From positions 36,405,183-36,469,182 of the forward strand of contig CM077116.1 of NCBI GenBank assembly GCA_039619475.1: 64,000 nucleotides of DNA. The letters are read 5' to 3'. Below are positions 49,861 to 60,116 of the stretch, one piece after another. The DNA is from Icerya purchasi. Taxonomy: Eukaryota; Arthropoda; Insecta; Hemiptera; Monophlebidae. The notes below the pieces were generated by a model that was not told the origin of the DNA, ran no database searches, and saw nothing but the letters and a program-made list of their open reading frames with translations. Each line of letters begins with the position of its first letter. The first letter of the stretch is position 1. The translations under genes were made by a program, and so were the position numbers.

Positions 49861-50060
49861 AACCGACTTCAAAAAAGGAGGAGGTATTCAATTCGACTGT
49901 ATTTTTTTTTTTTTTTTTTTTTTTTATGTGTGTTACCACATAACTTTCTTCTAGATGAACCGATTTTGATGATTCTTCTTTTATTTGAAAGGTTATGTTT
50001 GTCATGTGGTCCCATTTAAATTTGATCAAGGTTTGACCGATAGTTTTTGAGTTATCCTTA
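49861..50060. repeat. Insect-wide non-coding repeat starting ACCGACTTCAAAAAAGG
   Basis: ACCGACTTCAAAAAAGGAGG, then GAATTCGACTGTATT-like sequence, a T run, and later GGTCCCATTTAAATTTG. I recognise this layout from insect genomes as a common dispersed repeat. The family name is not certain to me. The word ACCG(A)CTTCAA recurs at the ends of the foldback element that follows, which suggests a link. Confidence 0.5.
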
Positions 50061-50424
50061 ATAATACGGGAGATTGAAGCTTTTGGATGCTTTTCATTCA
50101 TGATTGTTTTCACCGTCGGATTAGATTTTTGACTTAAAATACTATAAATTTGCCAAATTACCATGGAAATGTAGCTTTTGGTGTTTTTACCGTGGAAATA
50201 AATGTTTCAATTTAATTGAATAAAAATGCACTAAAAAGTAAAAAAAATAAAATACTTTTTTACAAAAAATATATACCGTCTTCAAGGTTTATTATAAAAA
50301 TTTAAAAATGCACTAAAAAGTAAAAAATAATTAAATGTAGGTGAATACATCCTGTTTGTTAAAATGGTATAATAAAATAAACTTTAATAACAAACAATAT
50401 AGAACAATAAATTAGATAAATACC

Positions 50425-50464
50425 TATTTAGAAACGTTTTCGGGCATAACCCATCATCAGCTAA
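50425..50464 (-). ncRNA. Candidate hammerhead ribozyme, other arm
   Basis: Reverse-complement copy of the motif in the opposite arm. GAAA core at 50438-50441 and CTGATGA at 50454-50460, read on the minus strand. Confidence 0.45.
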
Positions 50465-50627
50465 CACTAACTTAAAGGAAACTTAAAACATACTGAAGTG
50501 AATGTAGGGAATACATGTGTATATATAGTAGATGTAAAGAGGAATAAACATGGCAGGTATAAAAATCTATGGGTTGAAAATGCTAATAATTAATATAAAA
50601 TATAAAATAAAACAAGAAGACAAAAAG

Positions 50628-51113
50628 TTAAATTTTTATATTAAACAGTGGATTATTATTATTAGGTGTTTGGTCATTTAAAATATTATTTTTATATTTA
50701 TTTATATAATAATTTTCTGCAATGTTCATATTATTACCTTTGTGATAAGTGGCCAGGATGGTTACAGTATTTTCTATTGAATTAGGTTTATGTTTATTTT
50801 TAATTAGATGTTCTGCATAGGTTGATTTTTCTATTTCATTATTATTAAATGCTTTTATATGTTCTTTATATCTGCAATTGATTTTTCGCCCTGTTTGACC
50901 AATGTATGATTTCTCACAATCAGTACAATTTATTTTATATATACCGCTATTTTCGTAAATATTATTATTTTTTAAATTTAAAGTGTTTATTTTATGTTTT
51001 AAATTATTTTTAGTTTTGAATGCTACATTTAAACCTTGTTTTTTGAATAAATTGGTTAATTTGTATATGTTATTGTTTAAAATAAATTGTACTGATTGTG
51101 AGAAATCATACAT
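50628..51113 (-). CDS. Penelope C-terminus with GIY-YIG endonuclease
   Basis: This 161-codon frame begins in the post-RT linker (YKLTNLFKKQGLNVAFKTKN) and enters the endonuclease at SGIYKINCTDCEKSYIGQTG, the GIY...YIG pair with the cysteines typical of Penelope elements. KINCRYKEH (catalytic Arg) and AENYYINKYK (metal-binding Glu region) follow. The frame is complete at its C-terminus, ending at a TAA. The N-terminal RT is absent. The second copy at 51087-51387 on the plus strand is the same sequence in the opposite arm. Confidence 0.85.
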   Translation of the reverse strand: MYDFSQSVQFILNNNIYKLTNLFKKQGLNVAFKTKNNLKHKINTLNLKNNNIYENSGIYKINCTDCEKSYIGQTGRKINCRYKEHIKAFNNNEIEKSTYAEHLIKNKHKPNSIENTVTILATYHKGNNMNIAENYYINKYKNNILNDQTPNNNNPLFNIKI

Positions 51114-51387
51114 TGGTCAAACAGGGCGAAAAATCAATTGCAGATATAAAGAACATATAAAAGCATTTAATAATAATGAAATAGAAAAATCAACCTATGC
51201 AGAACATCTAATTAAAAATAAACATAAACCTAATTCAATAGAAAATACTGTAACCATCCTGGCCACTTATCACAAAGGTAATAATATGAACATTGCAGAA
51301 AATTATTATATAAATAAATATAAAAATAATATTTTAAATGACCAAACACCTAATAATAATAATCCACTGTTTAATATAAAAATTTAA
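51087..51387 (+). pseudogene. Second GIY-YIG copy in the inverted Penelope arm
   Basis: The plus-strand translation from CTDCEKSYIGQTG to the stop is identical, as far as I can compare, to the minus-strand endonuclease in the other arm. It lacks the linker and the GIY start (the arm begins inside the domain), so it is a by-product of the inverted pseudo-LTR. The 134-codon open frame gains its N-terminus from the antisense spacer. Confidence 0.8.
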
Positions 51388-51550
51388 CTTTTTGTCTTCT
51401 TGTTTTATTTTATATTTTATATTAATTATTAGCATTTTCAACCCATAGATTTTTATACCTGCCATGTTTATTCCTCTTTACATCTACTATATATACACAT
51501 GTATTCCCTACATTCACTTCAGTATGTTTTAAGTTTCCTTTAAGTTAGTG

Positions 51551-51590
51551 TTAGCTGATGATGGGTTATGCCCGAAAACGTTTCTAAATA
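51551..51590 (+). ncRNA. Candidate hammerhead ribozyme in Penelope arm
   Basis: CTGATGA at 51555-51561, a GGG/CCC stem (51563-51565 with 51571-51573) and GAAA at 51574-51577 give the order of the hammerhead core. The flanking TTAG (before) could pair with CTAA (after). Penelope-like elements are known to carry minimal hammerheads in their terminal repeats. Stem III would be very short. Not proven. Confidence 0.45.
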
Positions 51591-52139
51591 GGTATTTATC
51601 TAATTTATTGATCTATATTGTTTGTTATTAAAGTTTATTTTATTATATTATATAAAAAATAATTACTCCCGATAAAATATATATATCAGAGTGATATAAC
51701 TTAAGTTGATATCGTAATTCTTATACAACATTAACTTTTTGGAGTCGGCATCAAATTCATATTAAAAGAATAATTAAAAACTGCATTAAATGTTGATTAA
51801 ATTGTTCCCAACATGAATTTAATTCCAACTCCAAAAAGTTAATGTTGTATAAGAATTACGATATCACCTTAACATTAATTTTTTGGAATTGGAATTAAAT
51901 TCATGTTAGGAACAATTTAATCAACATTTAATGCAGTTTTTAATTATTCTTTTAATATGAATTTGATGCCAACTCCAAAAAGTTAATGTTGTATAAGAAT
52001 TACGATATCAACTTAAGTTATATCACTCTGATATATATGTTTTATCGGGAGTAATTATTTTTTACTTTTTAGTGCATTTTTAAATTTTTATAATAAACCT
52101 TGAAGTCGGTATTTATTTTTTGTAAAAAAGCATTTTATT

Positions 52140-52689
52140 TAATTAATCGTTAATTATAATTTAACCATTCTAAATATTTTAACATTTCGGAGGAAAACTC
52201 GAATTCATCTTTATCCGAAGCGTCTTTAATTTAAAAAAACAATAAGTGTCTATTGCTTGGCATTTTGGTTTGTAACTCGCATTTCTTTAAAATACAATAA
52301 TTAAAAATATTAAAATTAATAAATATCGGATGTAGTTTTCTTTTATATCTATATATGTACTTTATCTTCGTGTGCCGATTTGAACTACCATGGTTATCAT
52401 GATTAACCTATTAGAATTTACTTATACATACGTGAAGCTAAGTTATGAAGCAAGTGCAACATGTACCAATAGAGGGCTATTTGAGAGTATTTGTAAATTC
52501 TCCTTTGTAAGGCTCCATGATACCAAGCACGGAATATGTACTAAATTGTTGGTGTGGTGTTTTCAAGATAGGAAGGACATGTTGTAGGTAAAGCTCATCC
52601 TTGAATACGTAATTATGTAGTGAAACAACTGTGTGACCTATTCAAAGTCGACGCGGAACTCCGATATCCTTTCGAGAAGTTCTCTCTGA
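52140..52689. other. Non-coding
   Basis: No gene was recognised; AT-rich intron. Confidence 0.5.
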
Positions 52690-52935
52690 AGGCCGCCGAG
52701 GTTCCAACGACTTTATTTTTTTGCAATATTGTAGCAGCTACATTCCACTTGCCTTACCAATTTAGACGTGCAGTCGTTCACGGTGACATGTAGTATCGCT
52801 GATGGAGGCTCCGCGTCTACATTGGAGACTGCATTCCTGAGCGAGCCGCTTGCTGCGCCTTCTCATTAACAGTCATCTTGGTGTGAACAGGAACCCACAG
52901 AAGAGTATTTCCGTTAGTAACAGGTGGCTGGTTCG
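52690..52935 (-). pseudogene. LINE RNase H scrap
   Basis: The minus strand near 52930-52840 reads LLWVPVHTKMTVNEKAQQAA, a decayed form of the RNase H signature WVPSH.GI.GNE.AD..A of I/R1-type LINEs. Only this segment is recognisable; stops follow. Confidence 0.55.
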
Positions 52936-53519
52936 TTATAGATTTAATTCACTTACATAAAAAAAAAAAAAAAAAAATTGCAATTCCTAATGATATAATT
53001 TACAATTTCGGTAAAACCGGTAAGCGACTAAATTATACTACTAACACAATAAACGCGCTTAGACAATACTAAGCAATGTACACGGGTTTCAAGAGTTCTA
53101 AATACGTGGAATTCGTTTGCAACTAGTGCGCAACATCGGGAGAGTGCATCGTTCTTCCGGTTTTAATATTAGTTAATTAAAACGCAGACTTCATAAAATG
53201 AACTTGGATCTTTTCAGTGCAAATATAAAATACTATTCGTTTAGTGTAATTAATAAAAATATTAATTTCCCTCAAAACTGATTTCCATTTATAATATATT
53301 TTGATATATATATATATATAAAACTCAGCCCGTCGAGTTTCACGAGGGAGCAAGCCCCTTGACCAATAATCTTTTTTCTTCCAAAATTCGTTTAGAAAAA
53401 TCGTCTTCAATTGCATACGTCATTCTTTCCCGTCTTTTATTTTTTTAAATATTACCAATTGTACAAACAGCGTTCAACTTTTGTTATTTTATATTAAGCA
53501 TTTTTCTTCCGTCACATTG

Positions 53520-54040
53520 CTCAATTCCGAGCGTCGTGAACCATCCATGTTACACTGACGGAATGAAATTCTGCCATTTGTCTTGCCGTTGCTCGTAAAA
53601 ATTCTTCGAATCTTTTTCCTGTTATTTCCGGGATTTGATTGATGATATCTATTTGGAGGTCGGAGGCGGCCTCTCCTTCCAGAGGAGGGGGATCTTCCCG
53701 TACATAATAATTTTTTCGAGTGATTCTGGTCCGCGACGCATATCGAGTTCGAAGGATCTCAAAATACGGGAATGGATTGTTGGCAACAATCTTTCTTGTG
53801 CCTTGATTTCTAAACTGCTGAGTACAGATGTGTTTGTGCGCTCTTTGTCCACGGAACCCTCAGCATGCGGCTCCAGCAAAATATCTCAAAAGCTTCTATT
53901 CCCTTTTTGGCTTCCATGTTCATTGTCCATTTTTACACGCATATGTGGCAATAGGGGAACACCAACGTTTTGACTATCCTCATCTTGGTGAACTTAAAGT
54001 AACAGGACATATCGTGGGACAGAAAATTTAACGTACCCTG
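53520..54040 (-). pseudogene. RTE-like LINE tail, heavily decayed
   Basis: Minus-strand frames: MRIVKTLVFPY near 53985-53950, EAFEIFCWSRMLRVPWT near 53910-53850, GRSPSS near 53690, and EITGKRFEEFLRATARQMAE near 53635-53575. This order equals the RTE-like tails at 33.9 and 39.3 kb (ALEMWCWRRMLRVPWT, RGRAPTRWTD, the DR.+W region). Stops and frameshifts are present. It seems closest to the 39 kb copy. Confidence 0.6.
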
Positions 54041-54061
54041 GGCTAAAAATGATGTAGTCAT

Positions 54062-54112
<51 letters not shown>
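54062..54112. repeat. (TA)n microsatellite
   Basis: An alternating TA run of about 46 bp, then TATG/TATA variants to about 54140. Confidence 0.9.
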
Positions 54113-54117
<5 letters not shown>

Positions 54118-54140
54118 GTATATATGTATACATGTATATG

Positions 54141-55918
54141 AGAAATGATTTCGGTTTTCTCATTTATAGTTATAAAATTATAAAATTAAAAAAAAAAAAA
54201 GTAAGAAAATCGACGTTTCAAAGCTAAACGAAAACAATGGCACTCTTTAAGAGCTTCACTACCGCCATGCACGCTATTCTAAATAGCGCTGCCAAGAATT
54301 GTAATTCTAGTGGAACGGGCGACGCGAATCTACAGCATCTCGGTATATACATTGAGCGGAAATAAAAGTAGTTCAAGTTCAAATTAATTAAGGAAGAGCG
54401 ATTAGTTAAATTTTTCACCCGCCGTCGTGGAGGTTGCAACCGCGTACTATAACAAATTCGTCGCAATACGCATTGCTTGCAAATTATGACAAAAATGAAC
54501 CGTTCAGAAGAATGAATTCGCAAAGAACCCGTCGTCCGAGCTACGGACGACTGGAAAAACCGTTTACCGTAGCGGGTGCCCGCTGAAAAGTCCCATCGGT
54601 ATCCGCGGGAATTGTGACCCTATTTCGGCGTTGTTAGGTCGTTGCTACTATTGCCCGACCGAGATGTTAAGTGTCTGTTCGCAGGAGAGCTTTAATGTGG
54701 CGGATTGGCCGACTTCCTTCGGCAAACTACTGCGTCAGCATTTTCGTTATCGCTTTATAAGCGGCCGTTTACTTCGCTCTACACAGGCGGCTTTATTATT
54801 TAAAAATCGATCAAATTTAACGATTTACATGGCCGTCGTCATCACGTCACGTGCCTTCGGTGCGTCTTATAAATATAAATTCACTTAGAGCGCGACGTGC
54901 GCATGACCCGCTGCTGCAGACATCGGATAAAAGCACAACAAAGAGAGCTTTTTGCCGCGCATTTCAACGACCATTTAAACTCGTGAAAGTAAATGGGCGT
55001 GGCGGCTCGGTCGTATTCCGTTCCCGTACGTGTAAGAAGTAGCGCGAAAAGTGCACTCTTCCGAAAATTAAAACGTACCTGTTAGTAACGGCTTCCTTTG
55101 CATTCACACTCACCTCTCCAACCGAAATGTAAAAATACTGCCTGAATGCCTTCGTTCTTTTTTCGTTTTTTTTTTTTTTTTAACGCCTAAACAGTCAGCG
55201 GTTGGCCAGTTTATCTTTTTAAGCGAAATTTTCAATCGAAAGACTAAAATGAAATCGTTATTTTTGGCCTGATTTTGTTTTTTTTTTTTTTTCTGAGCCC
55301 TGCCATTGAGGCACCCACTAAAATCCTATTTCAATTTCTGTCCTCGTCGTCATCGTTGTCAATATCAAACCAGCAGGTTCTGTTCCATTTTAATTACACA
55401 ATCTCGCCGATTAACTATTATTGGCTCAAGTGTAATATGAAGTTTTTGTAATCGATTAAAAATGTTAAGAATACCGCAATAACTTTTACATAATGTTGAA
55501 ATTGCGTATTCTGTTTTTTTTTTTTTTTCTATAATTCTTAATTGGTACTTTGAATAGTGGCACAATTAATTTAGCAAAAAATATAAGGCGAAATATTTTT
55601 TTTTTTAACCATTATCCGCTCCCGGGGCTTCTTCTATGAATTTTATACCCGAATTCGCGCTATGTTCGGTTCCAATTTTCTCGATTTAACATTTACAAAA
55701 CGTAAACATTCTTACCGGGCGCAGAGCACGTCTTCTCCCTCATAATTCTTCCTTAATAACGGTCTGGCTGCTTTATGCTATTCACCGTTCGTTCCTTACA
55801 ATAGTTTGCAACATATTTATTACTGTACATAGTTAATTATATATTCATTTTCATAACAATATTTCTAACGTTTGCTTTATTGCCGTATGTTACGCTGTTT
55901 GCCGGTTATCATGGAAAT
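54141..55918. other. Non-coding, GC-richer patch near 54.5-55.0 kb
   Basis: No gene was recognised. The patch 54520-55040 is more GC-rich, with short open frames (54631-54888, 54851-55042) that show no family motif. T runs lie near 55170, 55278, 55515 and 55597. Confidence 0.45.
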
Positions 55919-56640
55919 CCCCCCCCCCCACCTTGTCGTCCGGTAAAGTAGAGTTGCGCGCAGTGATCCGATACCTTCGCGCGTGCGGTAAATCTATCGA
56001 ATTCATACACCAGGAACTTCAGAGAGTATATGGCAGCCAAGCATTCTCCTACGAAGCGGTTTGAAAGTGTGTAAAACAGTTTGAAGAGAGGCGAACGAGC
56101 ATAACCGATATACAGCGTGCAGGCAGGCTACAAAATTCAAAACTGTGCAGTCCGCGGGGAAGATTATGGCTACTGTGTTTTAGGATTGTAAGGGTTTATC
56201 CTCATTGAATACGTACCAAAAGGTACCACAATAAACGCAGAGTCGTACTGCAAAACTTTAAACAATTTAAGGACCGCAATAAAAATCAAAAGACCCGGAC
56301 TTTTGACGCAAAAACCAGTACTGTTGCACGATAATGTCCGTCCACATTCCGCAAAATTGATTCAAGACCTGTTAAAAAAATTCAAATGGGAAATAATAAC
56401 GCATCCACTTTACTCTTTTCCGGCGTTGAAAGGATTTCTTTGTGGCAAAAGATTCGAAACTGACGACGAACTTATCGCTACAACAGAAGAATGGCTAGCA
56501 GATTTGGATGCTGACTTATATACTACTGGAATTTCAAAGTTGGTAAAGTGATTGAACAAATGTTTGGATATTGATAGTTTTTATGTCGAAAAATAGTGTA
56601 AGTCTAGAGATTATAAATACATTTTTTCAAATTTTTTGAC
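55919..56640 (+). pseudogene. Mariner-type element, decayed
   Basis: After a C run at 55919-55929, one frame reads KVELRAVIRYLRACGKS and FIHQELQRVYG, the first helix-turn-helix of a mariner transposase. QFEERRTSITDIQRAG then follows. The middle is missing. The frame 56303-56551 resumes with PVLLHDNVRPHSAK (second catalytic Asp) and EIITHPLYS, then jumps to FPALKGFLCGKRF. The segment that would hold the third Asp (P-D-L-A-P-x-D-x-H-L) is deleted in frame. The tail YTTGISKLVK is intact. Terminal repeats were not identified. It belongs to a different lineage from the mariner at 26.7 kb. Confidence 0.8.
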
Positions 56641-56799
56641 CCATTTCTTCTCGATTTATGAACCCATTCAACTTACTTATCTAACGCCTCTCATATAAAG
56701 GGGACACTTTGCCAAACCAATCACCAAAAGGGTTCCTCCCCTTGCCCACTCGATTGCATCCTGCAGCATTGTTAATTGTTAAATTATCAAACTTTTATA

Positions 56800-57025
56800 T
56801 ACTCCAAGGCAAGTCCCATATATTCTTGATAAGGTATGATGGTTTGTGAAGTTAAGGTTCACAATAAAATGGATCTAAAGAGAATATTGGGGGTCAGTTC
56901 CTTTTTACTTGGGCATCCGCCTTTATTTTCTCAGATTTCTCTGGTACCCAATTCAATTTCTGATTAGGTATATACCTGGGAGCGACTTGGATCCGGAACG
57001 AGACAAGTCTCGATAACCTAATTAC
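56800..57025. repeat. Dispersed repeat B, copy 2
   Basis: Same blocks, order and orientation as 24790-25025: AAGTCCCATA, GTTAAGGTTCACA, CAGTTCCTTTTTA, AGATTTCTCTGGTACCCA and GGATCCGGAACGAGACAAGT. Nature unknown. Confidence 0.55.
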
Positions 57026-57440
57026 TTTTCTAAATTGTAATTTACAACAGGTTAGTTCTGTATAATTGTTTCTTTATAAAACAAAATTTTTCCGATGCTC
57101 AGTTGTTGTGGCCTCGCTAGAATGCTACGCAAAAAAAAGCGAACAGGAATTTTGAAATGTATTATTGAAGTGTTCTGAATTTTTAAATAATGAAATAATT
57201 TTCAAATTTTGAAATAAAACATGGAAAGAAAAGGAACAAAAACGTCAATAGTTGACCAAACTTTTTCCATTAATGGACTCTCGCCCAACATCTTGTAATA
57301 ATGAACCGTACAAATCAAAACCAACGACAACAAATAAAAACTAACATTTATTAATATAATATTTACACGACATATATTACTAAGAGACATCGCGATATTA
57401 TCGATGAACTCGCAACAATACTACAATTAACTGGCGATAC
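57026..57440. other. Non-coding
   Basis: No gene was recognised. Confidence 0.45.
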
Positions 57441-58440
57441 TTTTTTTTTTTTTTTTTATTTAAGGAGGGGTACTAAACCACACACTGCATGTAACTACCT
57501 AGGTTATCGCAGTGAGTGAATCCACGTTTTAAATTAAACTCCTCAGCTCGTTAGACTGAACGAAAGTCATCAGATTGTTCAAAACGATAGGGGTATTTGA
57601 GAGGATGCCAGCAAGTGATGTAATCTGGCCGCGCCACAACCCATTGAGACGTGTGCTTTTGAGCACGATGTGCGAAACTGATGGGTACTCATCGATAGAA
57701 GAAAGTGGGCAGGTATTTGGCTTTAGATCTTGTTTGAGGATGTAGTCGTGGGAAAAAGACATATGTCCCGTTCTCAGGCGATTGACTGCCGCATTTTGTT
57801 CCGACTGCGGGTCACCATGGCTCCGTAGTAGGTTTCAGTACCCCGAGAAAGGTCGATTGAGCTATCCAGTCATGATTCCACTGTGCAAAGACTGCATCCG
57901 ACAGGAAACTTCTCAAAGTATAATGGACCGAAAGCAAATAGCGGCATTGGGCACATCATGGATGACCGAGCGCCTAGGTCTACCCGCTCATTCCCCGGAA
58001 TTCCGGCATGACTGGGGACCCCCAAAACAAATACAACTCGACATGTCCTTCGGTTCAGCTGGTATAAGGTAGCCAGAACTTCTAGGACCATCGGTGATTC
58101 CGGGTTATCCAACTGCAAGGAATTGGTCACCAGTGAGATTCCGAGCGGTTGGGATCTCAGTTTTAAATATGCCTGAAGACAAAACAACACAGCATACATT
58201 TCGACTTCCGCAATCCATATAATGTTGTTCAATCGTATGCTCTCTGTGATTCCGTCTATTTCGAAAGTGCATGCAGCTAGGGCAACCTTGGACTTATTAG
58301 CTTTCGATCCATCAGCGTATGCTTTCGAAAATGTGGTATATTTATTAATAATGCCTAGCGCCCTCTGCCATCGCAGTGCTGGTGGGCGATTGTTATCGGT
58401 GAGGGTTATAATAGCTTCTAGCTGAAAAGAAGCCCAGGGT
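57441..58440 (-). pseudogene. LINE 3' part with RNase H (family C)
   Basis: Minus strand. Near 58330-58270, AYADGSKANKSKVALAAC (RNase H, first Asp). The frame 58232-57870 has EVEMYAVLFCLQAYLK (Glu) and SLVTNSLQ (second Asp changed to Asn), then VPSHAGIPGNERVD. The frame 57762-57529 has MSFSHDYILKQDLKP and VSHIVLKSTRLN, the C-terminal HCC-type tail. A 3' UTR and a poly(A) tract (T run at 57440-57457 on the plus strand) end the element. It is an I/R1-type LINE distinct from family A. Frameshifts and the changed RNase H residue show decay. Confidence 0.8.
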
Positions 58441-58636
58441 GAAGACTAATACCCTTACCTAAGCTGCAATGAAAAAAATAATAATTTATATAATAATAAA
58501 AAATAAAAAGTTTAAACGATGCCGCATTATCACAAAGCTAAAACAAATAAAAGCATGCCGCGAACTTGAAGTGACCGGATCTGAAAACTCCGTCGCCTCG
58601 ATTACAAACTTAAATTCTGCTGTAGTAATATTTAAC
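58441..58636. other. Short non-coding stretch
   Basis: A/T-rich sequence between the divergent 5' ends of two truncated LINEs. No gene seen. Confidence 0.4.
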
Positions 58637-59999
58637 CTGTATACGTCTCTGTCGTGGTGCTTTTAAATCCTCTCCAGTTCCAGCAGTCCTTGCCGAATCT
58701 AATACACCACCCCTTTCTATTCGCAGATCTTATTTAGGCTATCGTTTTCTTACTAAACGTCTCCCACTCACGTCCTCTACTCTTATCCATTCCTATCTTT
58801 CCATTTCTAGGAACTGGCATTTCATTCTATCTCTCATTGCTCTACGGCTCAGTTCGTTTTGTCCTTACGCAATGTCCTTTGTCAATCTCCCTTATTTCAC
58901 TTTTAATTTCGCCGATCTCCGCCATCCTCCAAATATGTTTACTGTTCCTACGCTCTCTAAGTTTCTTCCGCAGGTCCTAATCAGACAGGAATTCCACAGT
59001 TTTATCAATTCTGATTTTCCCTCGCATGTAACCGTGTTTACAGATGGTTCGAAGAGGCCGGATGGTGTCGGTGCCTCTTTTATCCTCCCAGATTTTGGCT
59101 TTTCAGAATCGTTTCGCTTGCCTCCTTTCTGTTCTACATTCATAAACGTATTATTGACTATTCTACGTTCCTTTATTTTCATTTCCTCTAATCACCTTTC
59201 CTCTAAATTCTTGATTATATCTGACTCCATGACCACCTTTCAGGCCATTTGTTCTCCCTTACCTGATCATTCTTGTGATTTTATCATACTCCGCATACTT
59301 ACGCTCACTTATCCACGTTCTTTCTTCCCTTCATTCTATTCAAATGGATTTGCTGTGGGTTTCTAGTCATTCGGGAATCTCCGGTAATGAAGCGGCGGAC
59401 TCATTGGCTCGGGTTGCTGCCTATTCTCACTTCTTCTTTAAAAAAAGTCCCTTCGTCCAATCTCCTTCCACTGTGCAAAAGTTTTCATCTTAGATTATGG
59501 TATCGAATGTATACATTTTCTCTTTCTCTAACAATTGTTCTTTTTATCTGTCTGTCCAACCTAGTCTTCCTGCCAATCCGTGGTTCTCTTTGTTTCCTTC
59601 ACTTCGTCGTTCTGTTGTTGTCTCTATTATTCATCTGCGCTCTCAAGTTATATTTTCTTATCTTCCTCCCGTTTTCGTTTTTCGTTGGTTGCCTCTCCAT
59701 ATTGTCCTCTCCACTCAAACGAAGAGCATGTTTGCGATGCGGATCCTGTGTTTATTAAGTGTTCATCTCTTTCTGCTGAGTGTTCTGATTTCTATTCCAT
59801 TTTATTGATACTCAGTCTTCCTACTCTGTATTGCGCCTCTTATGTCTTATCTTTTCCCTCTCCACAAATTGTTCCTATTATCTGTTCCTTTCTCCTAACA
59901 ATATCCGACCGTATCAAGATATAAATGATTCCTTCCTATTCTAATTGTTTCTGGGTAAAGGTCCCCGGTTGACAAGCCCAAAAAAAGAAAAAAAAAAAA
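58637..59999 (+). pseudogene. LINE family A copy 4, best preserved
   Basis: The start aligns with copy 1 in the post-RT segment (CGAFKSSPVP-like, then SYLGYRF). The frame 58872-59366 holds RNase H: HVTVFTDGSKRPDGVGASF (first Asp), a middle with ISDSM (Asp), and after a frameshift DLLWVSSHSGISGNEAADSL (His, Asp). The tail near 59700-59780 keeps a decayed CCHC-like motif. The 3' UTR GGGTAAAGGTCCCC...GACAAGCCCAAA and an A run to 59999 define the 3' end shared by copies 2 and 3. Frameshifted and 5'-truncated, but the best reference for the family in this window. Confidence 0.85.
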
Positions 60000-60084
60000 C
60001 CTGCCAGTGATTAATTCGCAAAATATTTTTATTACCAACCTATCTGGTCCCCTGTGGCGACGCGTACTGGCGTATTAGCTTCTT

Positions 60085-60116
<32 letters not shown>

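Larger units (their letters stand above)
50334..51652 (-). mobile_element. Penelope-like element with 570-bp inverted arms
   Basis: The 13-bp word TAAAAAATAATTA stands at 50321-50333 and 51653-51665, a target duplication around a 1,319-bp insertion. The arms 50368-50937 and 51078-51647 are reverse complements, with a single mismatch noticed (50404 against 51611). The 140-bp spacer holds part of the coding region. Inverted terminal arms (pseudo-LTRs) and a GIY-YIG endonuclease are hallmarks of Penelope-like retroelements. The reverse transcriptase is missing, so the copy is 5'-truncated. Near-identity of the arms means a recent insertion. Confidence 0.85.
50246..52139. mobile_element. Large foldback element split by a Penelope insertion
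   Basis: The left arm is in two pieces, 50246-50333 and 51666-about 51850. The right arm is about 51867-52139. The left pieces join seamlessly opposite 52052/52051 in the right arm. The arms include TTGAAGTCGGT / ACCG(T/A)CTTCAA and CACTAAAAAGTAAAAAATAA. Inside, AAAGTTAATGTTGTATAAG with neighbouring sequence recurs three times in alternating orientation. There is no coding capacity of its own. About 575 bp remain if the Penelope element is left out. Superfamily unknown. Confidence 0.7.

Noticed and set aside
51076..51387. Independent plus-strand endonuclease gene
   Set aside because: It is the mirrored copy within the Penelope inverted arm and lacks the start of the domain.
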